This document shows positions 10,560-23,079 of a stretch of 64,000 nt of DNA, in pieces (position 1 is the stretch's first letter; every line of letters begins with the position of its first letter). Source of the DNA: Pyrenula massariospora (Eukaryota > Ascomycota > Eurotiomycetes > Pyrenulales > Pyrenulaceae). The stretch covers positions 124,001-188,000 of the forward strand of contig JAGFMI010000006.1 of assembly GCA_021030905.1 (NCBI GenBank), in the 5' to 3' direction. The translations under genes and the position numbers were made by a program. The notes beneath the pieces were generated by a model. It made no database searches and was not told where the DNA came from. It worked only from the letters and a program-made list of their open reading frames with translations.

Positions 10560-11990
10560 GCACTATGACCAAAGGCGCCGCGGCCGCGGCAGCAGCAGCT
10601 TCGTAGGTTTACCACTGGCCCAGCGAGATCTATGCGTCAAACACCTGAAAGCAAGACCGTATGGCAAATGCACGATGACGGTTGGCCTCGAGAGCTGCTT
10701 CAACAATGATTTCATTCCCATGGTCAGACGGCGAGCAAGAGATTTTTGGACTGGGATCCCAGCGCTTCCACGGTTTAGAAAGATTACCAATTCTTTGCTT
10801 TGAGCCGGATACAGAGCGACAACGGCTGGTAGGAGCCAGCGAAGCGCAAAAGATCCGGGACCTTTCTGTCGCTTTGCAGCAGACAGGCTAAACGATACTC
10901 CATGCTCCGACATGTGCCTATTTGGCCACATGGTCGTGAGAGATGCGGTCATCGCAGATTACCCCACAATCTCAAATCTGGTTCGGGAACACAGCCAGCG
11001 AATATGATCGCTGCAACGCGAAAATTGCCCTGTATCAGGTGGCCGACGATCCCTTGGCCGGGATTCTGACAGCGGAGGTGCTCTTGGGAATCTGCACCTG
11101 AAGTTGGGGATCTGGGGAGACGCAGGCACGGAACAAGGCCGCTACATCATCCTGGGTGCGTCTTGCCACCAGCTGCAAAGTCCTTCTCCGCAGAGGGGGT
11201 CGTACTCTTGGCAGACCGTCAACGCTGACCTGGGCGTCCCTTCATCGGCATCCTGTATACAGCTGAAAGAACACCATCGCGAAATTGGAGAGGTCCGATG
11301 GAACGAGAGGGTGGAGGCGCTCACCGCCACCGCTGCAAGAAAATGCGACCTACGCCATCTCCCGGATGTTCATGCGCGGAAGTGGCAGTGAGTCCAGATA
11401 GGCGGCTGCTCTACCATATTGTTTTTTCTTGCACCGTCTTGGAAGGTCGCTGTTCCGATAGCATATGGTCGCACACCGACGGCCTGCGTGATGAGATAAC
11501 CTTCCGTGGGATCAATCCGTCACGGCCGTCCAGTATTCAGATATGGGGAGGTATCAACCAACGTCGTTCCCGCTTCTCGATGGTGACTTGCCTTCCTGGT
11601 CAATCTCCTGCTCGTGCATGCCGACGTATGCCGAGTTCGGGGGAGCTTCTGCCAGATGTCTCTTTCCCTGTGGAGGATGCCGAGATCCCCGGCAGGCACC
11701 CGTGACTGCAACCAAGGCTGTGGCTTTCAGGCGATTGGGCGTGGGCGCTTGATCGCCAGCGCTGAGACTACTCTGGCTAGCCCAGCACCTGAGGCACAGT
11801 TCAACTTTGGACCCAGCATCAAACCAGAATGTGGGGTACCTGGATCTTGGGACGCCGCTGGCAGAGACCTTGCCCGGTAACGGCAACGCCTGGACGCCCG
11901 AGGGTCCAGAAGCACGCTAATGCCGTCATCGGGCGAAGAAAAAACAGCCGCGGCACCACTTTGTTCTGTTTACACCAGAAGATCTTCACC
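10560..11990. other. GC-rich stretch without a readable gene
   Basis: Base composition is more GC-rich than the flanks, as for coding DNA, yet every frame on both strands is cut within about 135 codons and none gives a protein I recognise. It begins with a GCC/GCA-rich run near 10575-10602. It may be an old, decayed gene, but I cannot name its origin. The remaining 355 bases to the GH5 start (11991-12345) hold only the promoter. Confidence 0.4.
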
Positions 11991-12345
11991 TTCAGCGTCA
12001 TCCCATGAAGTGCAGGTCAGCTGCGCTCATGCACAATGAGGGGCATATTCTATTCTCCACCCCGGAAAACTTCTGTTCGGGGGTTAGGCTTCGTAGAATT
12101 ATGGCAATTGTCAAGATGTATATCAGGGCCCTGCCCCCAACCTCCTCAAAGCATGGGTCAAACCGCAGCAGGCTCTCGCGAAATACCAAATCAGGTTTCC
12201 GAGATCAGAACACGTTGACTGCCGGGATTGGCCTTCCAGCCTTTTCAGAAAATCATTATTTGTATCCGACTTGAATGGCCTTGTGGCTGCGAAGTTGGTC
12301 TTCAGAGAGCTTTTCATCAATTTCCAACCGCCGTCCAACACGAAG

Positions 12346-13749
12346 ATGTTGTCGATGATGTCGAAATCACTAAAGTGCTTAGCACTTGCATGTGTAGCGA
12401 GCTTAACCTTCACTTATGCCGCACCAGCTAATTTTCAGCTTGCGGCAAGGCAAGGTGGTGAAATTCTTGGAGTCAACCTCGGAGGCTGGCTTGTCTTGGA
12501 GCCGTGGATTGTGCCGCAGCTCTTCGAGCAAGCTGGCGATGGTATTGTGGACGAGTACACGTTGGGGCAGATTCTCGGTCATGATACCGCGTTCAACATC
12601 CTGTCGCAGCACTGGAGCTCCTGGATTACAGCAGACGACTTCAGTCAAATTGCGGCTGCCGGATTAAACACCGTGCGAATTCCTGTTGGATTCTGGGCGG
12701 TCGACGACCTTGCCAACGGCACACCATACGTTGCAGGTGCGATTGACTACCTTGACCAAGCTATTGGCTGGGCTAGAGCGAGCGGATTGAAGGTGATCAT
12801 TGATCTTCACGGAGGTATGTGCAACTTTTTTCAGCTCAAATTGTACAATCATACGAGGATTTTCGATCCACCTGCCTCTTTCGTATGCGTACATACTGCT
12901 TCGGGAAGCTGACTCTCTCCCAGCACCGGGCTCTCAAAACGGATTTGACAATAGCGGGAGATACGGCCCCATTCAATGGCAGACCGGGGACACTGTCGAC
13001 AACACGCTGAAAGCTTTGAGTGATCTGGCTAGCCGCTACTCGGGTGACCAGGACGTGGTGACCTTGTTCGAGATCCTGAACGAGCCTCTTCCCCCAACTG
13101 TCAACCTCGACGCTTTGAAACAGTTCTACAATGACGCCTCTAGTACTATTCAAGCATCGATGCCCAGCACCACTATTGTCTTTCACGACGCCTTCCAAGG
13201 GGTTGGCTACTGGAATGGTTTCAGTCCGTCCCCTAATGCAATTGTCGATACACACATCTACCAGGTCTTTGATATTGGTCAGTTGTCGGAGAATATAGAT
13301 GGCCATGTTTCTGGGGCTTGCGGAAATGCTGGCGCCCTTTCTGCTGCGGACAAGGGCGCCGTCGTTGGCGAGTGGTGCGGGTAAGTACTAATTGGTTACG
13401 TGACGCAAGACCCAAGCTAAAGTTTTTCAGTGCTTTGACGGATTGTGCGAAATACCTGAATGGCCGGTACAAAGGTGCACGCTACGATGGTACCTATGAG
13501 AGCAGCACGGCCATCGGCAGCTGTGATGGGCTTTCCAGCGGCAGTGTTGATGCCCTGTCAGGAGACCAGAAGACCAACATCCGCAGATTCATCGAAGCAC
13601 AGCTGGATGCTTACTCGGCCAAATCTGGCTGGATATTCTGGACCTGGAAGACTCAAGGGGCCCCCGAGTGGGACATGCAAGCCCAACTTGCAGGTGGCCT
13701 CTTCCCTTCACCTCTCGACAACCGTCAATATCCCGGTCAATGCTCGTAA
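12346..13749 (+). CDS. Secreted exo-1,3-beta-glucanase (GH5, subfamily 9 type)
   Basis: Exons 12346-12814, 12924-13380 and 13431-13749 join to 1245 nt (414 residues); introns are 109 and 50 nt. The start at 12346 gives a signal peptide (KCLALACVASLTFTYA); an earlier in-frame Met at 12271 would add a non-hydrophobic leader and is less likely. The chain shows the family opening GVNLGGWLVLEPWI, the segment TVRIPVGFWAV, the acid/base Glu in EILNEP (about 210) and the nucleophile Glu in VVGEWCG (about 306). These enzymes release glucose from beta-1,3-glucan and act in wall remodelling or glucan use. No C-terminal anchor is present, so it is probably soluble and extracellular. All key residues are present. 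Confidence 0.95.
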
Positions 13750-15063
13750 CCAATTCTTCGTCAAGCTACTGCTAACCCTGACACCCGGACACGCTGCACC
13801 TCCACCCACTGTGATACTAGTTCTACATCACGAGCCACCAGGATCTTCCCCGACTAGTTCAGGGCGCTCTGTATCTTGAACTCAGCAACAGCGATTTTCT
13901 TTCACGACCTTGATGACGACTCTCGTTTCCCCAGATACCCCTGGCTAGGCCAATGTTTTGTTTTAAAAGATATACCCTCGTTACCCTGCAGGACAGATAG
14001 GCATGGTATCGTCAGCGATGATGGTTGAACGCCCCTAAACGGTGGCAGTGTGTAACAAAAGTCATGAGCATTTGCAATGTGTTGATGATCACTTGTACAT
14101 AGTAAGGAGCGAAGAGTCGTACAGAACACATTAGGACAGCTCCTTGGGAATATCATACCTTCAGATCTATCCCATCGAAAGCGTACATATAAAATGACAT
14201 TGTTTACTTTACCCCACTGTTGGCGTGTGAAAGGATGCTTCCATTGACCCGCAAGCTTAAATAACCCCCTCCCAACTACCCCACGCATCCTGACGCTCGT
14301 CCGATTCGTTATTAATCTATCGTTTTCTAGCGACCCTTGATCCGAGCGTTCAGCCATGCGATTCTTTTCAGCTTACAGTTGCTATCTATGGCATGCATGG
14401 AGCTACTGGATCTTGTTCCGAACATCATGCTAGTAAAGCCCTGCGTGCGCTACGCTTTCCCCTTGAGCCTCGGGATCTAATCTTCCGCAGATTTCTGTTC
14501 CTGGAAGAAGCTCGGCCTTGGTTTGCTTTTTTCCAACCTATCCATAGAACAAGACAATTGAGGCGAAGGCGGGGAGCATATAACTCATGCAAGAAACAGA
14601 GCTCTAACACATCTTGACCTCACTTCACCGTGCAGCAAACCCTCCAACCCCGCATCTCCAGCCAAAGTTTCCCTCGAAGCACACGCGGTTCTCCATAATT
14701 CTCGGGGAAGTGCGTCTCATTTGCTGGCAATCGGCGGCTTCCACCTCGGATCAAGGCAAAGTTATGCCTAACAAAGTCGAAAACCTCCCCGTTCTGTCCT
14801 CATTAGGATAGAGAGGAGTCCTCATGTGCTGGGCTCCTCTGTCAAGGTTGGTAAAGGAGCCTTTGGTCCTGGTGAAATGCGTGTCGCCATGGTTCCAGAT
14901 GCTTGGGACGGGTTGCGCTTTCCCTCAGCTCACGAATGTATAAGAGGATCGAGGTGACACCGATTACGTTCGACTTCACACCTTTCCCCGCTCTCATTAG
15001 AAGCTCATTTTTCTCTCTCCTTCAACAAACCGTTCCGCAACTATCGCATATTACCTTTACAAG
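13750..15063. other. Intergenic, ADH promoter at right end
   Basis: No supportable gene. The last about 100 bases before the alcohol dehydrogenase start are pyrimidine-rich on the plus strand (CTCTCTCCTTC near 15015), a usual feature of strongly expressed fungal promoters. Confidence 0.6.
14939..14944 (+). promoter_or_regulatory. TATA-like element of alcohol dehydrogenase gene
   Basis: TATAAG lies 120 bp before the ATG at 15064 and ahead of a CT-rich tract. The position fits a fungal TATA box. Confidence 0.45.
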
Positions 15064-16241
15064 ATGGCTCCCTCTATTCCTAAGAAACAATGGGCACAAG
15101 TTATCGAGAAAACTGGCGGCCCGGTTGAGTACAAGCAGATCGACACACCAACACCGGGACCAGATGAGGTTCTGGTGAACATCAAGTACACTGGCGTCTG
15201 CCACACTGATCTACATGCTGTCAACGGAGACTGGCCCTTGCCTACCAAACTTCCACTTGTCGGCGGACACGAAGGCGCTGGCTATGTTGTGGCACGTGGT
15301 GAGCTTGTCAATGATGACATCGTAAAGATTGGCGAAGCTGTTGGCGTGAAATGGCTCAATGGATCTTGTTTGGCCTGCGACTTCTGCCAGCAAAGTGACG
15401 AGCCTCTATGCCTCAAACCTACACTCTCAGGCTACACCGTTGACGGGACTTTCCAGCAATACTGCGTCGCAAAGGCCGCACATGTGGCTCATATCCCAGA
15501 AGGCGTGCCCCTAGACGCGGTGGCTCCAATCCTATGCGCCGGCATCACGGTCTATAAAGGCATCATGGAGTCTGGGCTACGGCCGGGTCAATCCCTAGCC
15601 ATTGTCGGAGCGGGAGGGGGCTTGGGGTCGCTGGCTCAACAGTATGCGAAGGCGATGGGGCTTATAGTCATAGCTATTGACACCGGAGATGACAAGAAAG
15701 CAATGAGCGAAAAGATGGGTGCTGAGGTAGGCACCGACACCTTGATTGTTCTTGGGTCCGCTGACTTCTGCGTAGGCTTTCATTGACTTTGCCAAATCCA
15801 AAGATGTTGTGAAAGACGTCCGAGAGGCTACAAAAGATGGGCTAGGCCCGCACGCTGTCCTTTTGGTGGCTGTCACTGAGAAACCCTTCCAGCAAGCTGC
15901 TGAGTATGTGCGACCACGTGGCGCTGTAGTCTGCATCGGTCTGCCGGCGGATGCGCAACTCAAGGCTCCGGTTTTTGAGTCGGTCGTCAAGATGATCCAG
16001 ATTAAGGGCTCATACGTTGGTAACCGCAAAGATTCGGCAGAGGCACTTGAGTTCTTCAGACGAGGTGTTATCTCTGCTCCTTTCAAGACGGCAGAGCTGA
16101 AAGATCTACCGGAGGTGTACAAGATGATGCGTAAGTGCTTGATGCGACAAAATTTCTCTTAAAACAGAAAGCTAACTTGGGCCACTCGTAGATGAGGGAA
16201 AGATCGCGGGAAGATATGTGCTAAAGGTGCCCGATTCATGA
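15064..16241 (+). CDS. Zinc-dependent alcohol dehydrogenase (yeast ADH1-like)
   Basis: Exons 15064-15726, 15776-16130 and 16192-16241 join to 1068 nt (355 residues); introns are 49 and 61 nt, and the second has GCTAAC before its acceptor. Catalytic zinc ligands are Cys46 (GVCHTD), His69 (GGHEGAG) and Cys158 ([10 protein letters not shown]). The structural zinc set is Cys102, 105, 108 and 116. The cofactor loop [18 protein letters not shown] is intact. The family interconverts ethanol and acetaldehyde with NAD(H) in the cytosol. The lack of an N-terminal targeting extension argues against a mitochondrial form. The last exon adds only about 17 residues ([16 protein letters not shown]), as in relatives. 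Substrate could be another primary alcohol. Confidence 0.95.
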
Positions 16242-16620
16242 TATGGTACTTCAGGGAAGACACGGCGCTGTGAAGTGGCTTTTTCAATCAATGCAGAAAA
16301 TTCATGCCTGGTTGATAACAATAGCGAACAACCTTAGGGGCTCTTCATAAACATAGATTCTCGTTACAGATGGAAGCGTCAGGTCGCAACACAAGATGCC
16401 AGTACTGTACTTAGCTATACTGGCTGAACCTCGGCGAAACAGCGATCGCCTGCCCTTCTCCAGCCGAACTTTTCATGCTGATATTCTCGACTTCCCCAAG
16501 ACCTGCAGAAAAAGCTCCTGTCGGCGCATAGCATCGTGCAGAATTCTTTAATAAAATTTCCGCCAATCTATCACCGTGGATCTGATTCGCCTGAATGCCC
16601 CATCGTGATTTCTCGAGCAC

Positions 16621-16636
16621 CCCCGGACACGCGGAG
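16621..16636. promoter_or_regulatory. Paired CreA-like sites
   Basis: CCCCGG at 16621 (CCGGGG on the other strand) and GCGGAG at 16631 both match the CreA consensus SYGGRG and lie 10 bp apart, about 400 bp before the GH115 start. Close pairs are the functional form in known targets, but six-base degenerate motifs are frequent by chance. Confidence 0.3.
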
Positions 16637-16745
16637 ATCGATCCCTGACCCACAACTGAGCGAGAACCCTTAGAACTGCCGAATGTGGTCTCGGTTCAAC
16701 CACCTTTCCCACTAATTGGGCATGGTTACTCCTGGGATGTTGCGG

Positions 16746-16752
16746 GGGTAAA
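16746..16752 (+). promoter_or_regulatory. XlnR/XLR-1-like site
   Basis: GGGTAAA fits the xylanase-regulator consensus GGNTAAA, 287 bp before the GH115 start, where such a site would be expected. It is a single short match. Confidence 0.25.
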
Positions 16753-17032
16753 TTCATGGTTTGTTTGGGTTTATCCGGAAGCCTTGGAGGGTATTTTCTT
16801 CAGAAATGTACACAATTTGGCTGTCGCTTCTGGGCGTAACAATTGCTCGACATGGATGATTTGCGGGAATACGGGGATGAAGTTCAAGAGGTTTTTCTTC
16901 AGGGGTACGTAGATGGGATCGACGCAGGTACTGATCGTAGGTGGACCATAATGTTTTTATTAACCGTTGGGATCCCTTTGTTTCCTGTGTTTCTTGTCCG
17001 CGTGGCTGGCTGTTCCCTTGAGTCCTGTCAAG

Positions 17033-20000
17033 ATGTTTCTCCTCAAGGCCCTTTCTTGCGTTCTTTTTCTTCTTGATCTTGCCTCTGGGCTCGGTCAGAA
17101 GCCTGTTGTGGCGTTCAATGCCACAAGAGGTGGTGTTCTCCTTGCAGGTGGAAGCACCACACCGAGTATCCTAGTCGATGGCAACGACTATGGAGGTGTT
17201 GTACGCGCCGCGAATGACCTGGCCAAAGACTTTGGACTTGTGACCGGCAGAAACCTCACAGTGTCGATGATCAATGGAACGGCGAACAGTACAAGCAGGT
17301 CAGGCTCAATGGCCATTATTGCCGGAACCATCGGCCGATCCAAGCTCATCGACTCCATGGTTTCAACTGGCAAGATCGACGTATCGCAAATCAAGGGAAA
17401 ATGGGAGTCTTTCACTACCCGAGTTGTGCCATCGCCCCTGAGCGGTATCTCAAACGCCTTAGTCATAGCCGGAAGTGATAAAAGAGGCACTATATACGGC
17501 ATGTATGATATTTCGGAACAGATTGGAGTATCGCCGTGGTATTGGTGGGCGGATGTCCCTGCACAGCAGCATAGTACCATTTATGCAATGAATGCGACGA
17601 AAGTACAAGGCTCTCCATCTGTGAAGTATCGTGGCTTCTTCCTGAACGATGAACAGCCGGCATTGAATAATTGGATCCAGGAGAATTACCCAGATGGAAA
17701 ATACGGCCCTGGTTTCAATGCAGACTTCTACTCGAACGTGTTCGAACTTTTGCTCAGGCTACGTGCCAATTATCTCTGGCCTGCGGAATGGAACTCAATG
17801 TTCGATGTGGACGATCCACGGAATCAGCCGACAGCCGACTATTATGGGGTCGTCCTTGGAAGCAGTCATACAGAGCCTCTGTTTAGGTGGACCAAAGAGC
17901 AGAGCACATTCTTGCAAGGGCCCTGGAACTGGCTCACGAATGAGGCTAATATCCGAGCTTTCCTCACTCAAGGAGCAAAGCAGGAATCCCCTTACGAGGG
18001 CATGTACACTATGGGAATGCGTGGACTAGGAGATACGGCGTCTCCCAGTATCAACGCTAGTGTACTGGAAACTATCGTGCGCGGAGAGCAGCAGATTCTG
18101 GGCCAGGTTTTTAACACCTCAAATGTTTCGTCCATTCCACAGATGTGGTGCCTGTACAAGGAGGTCGGCGGCTATTTCAACCAGGGCATGGATGTTCCTG
18201 AGGATATCACTCTACTCTGGGCGGATGACAATTGGGGCAATACTCAACGACTACCTCTGTCGAACGAGACAAGTCGAGCAGCTGGTGCGGGAGTGTACTA
18301 TCATTTTGATTATGTTGGTGAGTCTAATGCAAACATTGCACAACATAGGAAGCAACTAACGATGAGGCACAGGCGATCCCCGGGATTACAAATGGATCAA
18401 CACAATCTCTCTGCAAAAGACATGGGAGCAAATGCATCTCGCCTATCAGCGCCAGGCTCGCCAGATCTGGATCGTCAATGTGGGCGACCTAAAGCCTCTT
18501 GAAATTCCAATTTCACATTTCTTTGATATGGCTTATGATATGAGCCTATACACGACACCAGACAGTACGGCGACATGGTTGCAAAATTGGGCAACTAGGG
18601 AGTTCGGCTCAGCTATGGCTCAAGATACTGCGGATGTTATGAACCTTTATGGGATGTATGCGAATAGAAGGAAATATGAACTGCTTGATCCGACAGTTTA
18701 CTCCGTGGTCAACTACAACGAAGCCGACACGGTCCTTGAGCAGTGGAAAAATTTGACGATTATGGCCAACAGCATTTATAACAAGCTAAACCCAGCTGCT
18801 CAAACTGCCTTCTTCGAGCTGGTCTTGCACCCAGTCTCGGCCGCCTACACTGTGTATAACATTCATATTACAGCTGCGAAGAACAACATGTTTGCACAAC
18901 AGAGACGGACTAGTGCAAATACCATGGCTCAACAAGCTTTAAATCTCTTCAACCAAGATCACCAACTTACGCAGCGTTATCATGACCTGCTAAATGGAAA
19001 ATGGAATCACATGATGGACCAGACGCATATCGGCTATGATTGGTGGCAACAGCCGATGAGGAATACGCTGCCCCCTTTGAGCTATGTCCAAGCCCTTGAG
19101 ACAAGTTTAGCGGGCAATCTTGGTCTCTCGGTGGAAGGGGGCAACGGCTCTGCTCCAGGAGATAGCCGTAATAATATCGCGAACAGCAATTCCACTCAGA
19201 TCTTGCCGCCTATGGACCCATACGGGCCTTCAAGCCGATGGATGGATATCTACTCCCGCGGAACTGGATCTTTCAGCTTTAAAGTCTCACCAAACGTCGA
19301 CTGGGTCACAGCCACCCCTTCATCAGGTACAATCGGAGCCAACGGCAACACGACGGACACCAGAGTGTATTTGACCGTCGACTGGGACCGTGCTCCATCC
19401 GGTGCCACCATCGTACCCATTAACGTGACTAGTAGCACTCCGTATGGCAACTACGGCATGCCAATGGCACGCCTCCCTGTCAACAAAACCTCCGTCCCAG
19501 ACTCCTTCCACGGCTTTGTCGAGTCTGATAAAACTGTCAGCATCGAGCCAGAGCACTCTTCCCAGAACACCTCAAATGGCAACATATCCTACGCCACCAT
19601 CCCAAGCGCTGGCCGTACACTGTCCGGTGTAACTCTCCTTCCTGTGAACATCCCTTCCCAGCCCGTCAGCGCCAGCAGCCCTCACCTCGAATACGACATC
19701 TACCTCTTCACACAGACTATGGCAAATATCAGCGTCTACCTTACTCCTGGACAGAATACCGACCCGACAAGACCTCTTCGCTTTGCTGTCAGTATAGATG
19801 ACGCAACACCTCAAGTCGTCCAGCCAATCCCATCTGGCAGCTATGCGTATAGCTCGCCAGAACCGCAATGGTGGATCTCGATGACAAGCAATGCAGCGAT
19901 CGTGAATACTACCAGTCATGCAGTCACGCCAGGAGCTCATACTCTGAACTTGTGGGCGTTAGAACCGGGCGTGGTCTTCCAAAAGATCGTCATGGATTTG

Positions 20001-20051
20001 GGAGGCGTGAGACCGAGCTATTTGGGTCCACCGGAGAGCATGAGAGTGTAG
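17033..20051 (+). CDS. Secreted xylan alpha-glucuronidase, family GH115
   Basis: Exons 17033-18317 and 18373-20051 join to 2964 nt (987 residues), the normal GH115 size; the intron is 55 nt (GTGAGT..CACAG) in phase 1. The ATG at 17033 opens a signal peptide (MFLLKALSCVLFLLDLASG). Diagnostic segments are GVSPWYWWADVP, KYRGFFLNDEQPAL, NYLWPAEWNSMF and, across the splice, FDYVGDPRDYKW, followed by IWIVNVGDLKPLEIPI. The C-terminal part (from about residue 730) is beta-rich and carries many N-glycosylation sequons. The enzyme removes (4-O-methyl)glucuronic acid from internal or terminal xylose of glucuronoxylan outside the cell. It is expected to be induced on xylan and repressed by glucose. It looks complete. 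Confidence 0.96.
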
Positions 20052-20510
20052 GTAGAGATGTTTCGACCGAAATGTGGGACATAGTTTCTATCTTAGATTT
20101 TATGAGTTATTGAATGGTATTTTGGCTGGAAGTATTTAATTTCGATTGGTGAGTCTTTGAGTCTACAAAGGGCAGAAATTTGTTTGCATAGACGCATAAG
20201 TCAGCTCATTGAATTTGCATCGTGATTGATTACGCCATTTAGAAAATAAAGTCTTCATTTAGCAAGGTGAAGAGCCTTTGCTTGTGGCAGGTGAAGATGG
20301 CTGGAGCGGTGCGTCTAAGCCAGTCCGAGATTAGCGCACTCACGTGAAATGTGCATGACAGCTGGTCCTGACTCGCAACTTAACCATCATTCTCGACTCT
20401 ACATCCCTTGTGCGACATCCCCTTCCGACATTATATCTCCCTTCCCAAATTTGTCTCCAAAACATCTGTCTTGTCAATCATTTCCAAGACACCTTCGAAT
20501 TGAATTTACC
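20052..20510. other. Intergenic
   Basis: 3' flank of the GH115 gene and promoter of the zinc-finger gene; pyrimidine-rich just before the ATG at 20511. Nothing else seen. Confidence 0.6.
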
Positions 20511-22233
20511 ATGGGCAAAAAGAAGCGCGGTCATCCCGACCTCGACGAGGTCCTCGGCCGACCGTGGTGTTACTATTGTGAGAGAGATTTTGATGATTTG
20601 AAGATCCTTATCGACCATCAAAGAGCCAAGCATTTCAAGTGCGATAAGTGCGGTAGGCGATTAAACACCGCCGGTGGTGAGCTTCTTATGCCCTGCTCCT
20701 CTGGTCAAAGGGGCCATTAGACTGACGGTGTTTGTCCAGGGCTGAATGTACACATGTCGCAAGTTCACAAGGAACAGCTAACCGCTGTCGACAATGCTTT
20801 GCCGAACCGATCTGGACTGGATATTGAAATTTTTGGGACGGAGGGAATCCCTGAAGAGATTGTCCAACAACATAGGCAACGAGTGCTTCAGAATTACCAT
20901 CAAGCAGAAGCCGAACGACGAGCCGCAACTGGCAATCCGGCACCTGGTGGAGCTGGCGCGCAATTGAAGAAGCCAAAATTTGAGTCTCCTTCAGAAATGA
21001 AGGCTCGCTTAGCAGCTCACAAGGCCAAGATGTCTGAACAGAGCGCTGGTGGCAACAGCGGCGGCGGTACACCATTAGGCGCTGGACAAGCGCCTAGTCC
21101 GGCCATGGGCCAAAGCACAAATGGATTTGTAAGTTCGAGGATCTCCATTCATGCGACTTTCTAACCTTTGAATCAGCAGCCACCTGGCGCCAACCAATAT
21201 CCGCCTTTTCCGCAGCAGTACAACGGCGCGCCGCCAAACGGTGCGTTCGGCCAACCTCCTTTTAATCAACCTCCCAATCAAGCTCCACCCTTTCAACAAC
21301 ACCCCGGATTCCAACCGACACCAAGTTTCTCTCCTCCGCCCTTTCAGAATAACGCTCCACCGCTTGCGCAACCATTCCCAAATCCTCAATTCTCTCCTCC
21401 ATCAATGCAAAATGGGCCTCCACAATTTCAGCAAGGCCCTCCCGGTGGGCTTCCCTCGGCGTTTACAGCCCAGCATCAACAGCCGGGACGGACTCATACC
21501 CCTCCACAAAACGGCCAAAGGCCGCCATCCCTTCCGCCTGCTCCCGGCTTGCCACAAAGGCCAGCCTTCGGCGCACCGCACGTCAATGCATTTCAGATGC
21601 AACAGATGCATCAAGGTCAGATCCCTGGTCCCCCAAATCCAGTAATGAGCCAGCCCCCTCCCGGTCAAGACATTCCTCCAGCTACATATGGACAAGTACA
21701 ACAGCAGCAACAGCAACAGCCAGTGGGGCCGCCACCAGGTATGTCTGATGGCTCTACAAACGCTACGTCTCTAGATGACCTCATATCCGGCGCATCGAAA
21801 CAAGCGGAAGCCGCTGCGGCAGCGGCGAATACCACCAGTGCTGGTGCACCACCTGTCGACACACAAGCGGCTACGACGAAAGCGCCCGAGCAGCCGGCTG
21901 CCACGGAAGAAAAGACCGGCAAGAAAGAAAAGGAGAAATCGAAAGCCGCGAAGCTGGTCTATTCTGACAACGAGACCAGCCCAGAAGAGAAAATGGCTTC
22001 ATTGTCTAGGTACGCTTTCACTCCTGAACCTAAAAGGAACGTAGTACTTGGAAGACCTGAAGGCGTTGTGACCGGCCCAGCTGGGGGATCAGACAATGTT
22101 GCGGACGCAACCAGGGGACTGTAGGTCTGCGATTTTCAAGCGCCCACCATCTTATCCTCAGCCACATGACGGGTTAATTTTGCATCTCAGGGAGGATGAG
22201 AGGTTGAAGATAAGTTTGCGGATCGTCTATTGA
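20511..22233 (+). CDS. BuGZ/ZNF207/SUF4-type double C2H2 zinc-finger protein
   Basis: Exons 20511-20676, 20740-21128, 21177-22120 and 22191-22233 join to 1542 nt (513 residues); introns are 63, 48 and 70 nt. The last short exon is chosen because skipping the stop at 22122 by a GTAGGT..CTCAG intron restores a frame ending [14 protein letters not shown]; ending at the stop in exon 3 is the alternative. Two fingers lie at the N terminus (Cys20/Cys23/His36/His41 and Cys44/Cys47/His60/His65) within [20 protein letters not shown]. Then comes a conserved [13 protein letters not shown] segment, as in human ZNF207. The rest is Pro/Gln-rich and disordered. ZNF207 binds Bub3 and microtubules in mitosis, while plant SUF4 regulates transcription. 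Which role applies here is unknown. Confidence 0.88.
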
Positions 22234-23079
22234 TTTCAAGCATCGGCTATAACTAAGAACGACCGACGTGCCACCCGCTCGGATCGCCTGACATGACAAC
22301 CCTCAAACCAATCATGCAAGATCTTTGAGGAGGATATCACAGAGTCCATTGCTGGTGAGTCGACAAACACAGGTTGTGTGTGGAGGGTGCTGATGGAACG
22401 GTTGGGCATCTAGCATTGGCGTTTGGGGTGGAAATTGAGCGTATACGCCACGGACGTATCTCTTCTTCGTAAGTGTTTACGTGGTCGGTGGCTCCTCTTC
22501 TTTTTCTGTATTGCTAGTCTTGCGAATGCCATTTGGTTTGCCATCTATGTAGCTACTATAAGACGATGTGAGTCCAGTGTTTCATCTGATCACATGCTGA
22601 TTACGGACGGCTTGGAGAGCGAAGCTTCTAAACCCTTGATGAGAGGGGGAAAGAAGCTCGCCGAAGGCTCTCGAATTTTAACCTGGGGCTGCTTTCCAAG
22701 AGCGTCGGCTAGGGCTTGGACAAGGAACGTGCGGTCATTTGTGGTTTTCGAGGACGGTTTACTAGGGGTAGATAGATACCGATTTCATTTGTTCTCATTT
22801 CGGGAAGATGCATCTTCATCCTTATAAATCACACGTGTAATGCCACAGACTCTTCCCAATACTCGATATTCCAGCGTGTTGATTTCAAGATGCTTCACTG
22901 CAGTCGAGCACCGGCACTCAGGAAGGACAGTGCAGCGCATTACCCTACTGTACGGCGTCAATCACGCTGGCTGCTTCCTTCACTCATATGCTTGTTGCAA
23001 TTCGAAAGCTTTGTAATTAACTATGATTTGTCAATCCACCGTCTGCTCCACGCGTCCATACGCCATCCCTCCGTCCTTT
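22234..23079. other. Intergenic
   Basis: 3' flank of the zinc-finger gene. An open frame at 22423-22827 has one hydrophobic stretch but no other support, and I do not call it. Confidence 0.5.

Larger units (their letters stand above)
16242..17032. other. Intergenic, promoter of GH115 gene
   Basis: No gene seen. Two short candidate carbon-control motifs are listed separately. Confidence 0.55.
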
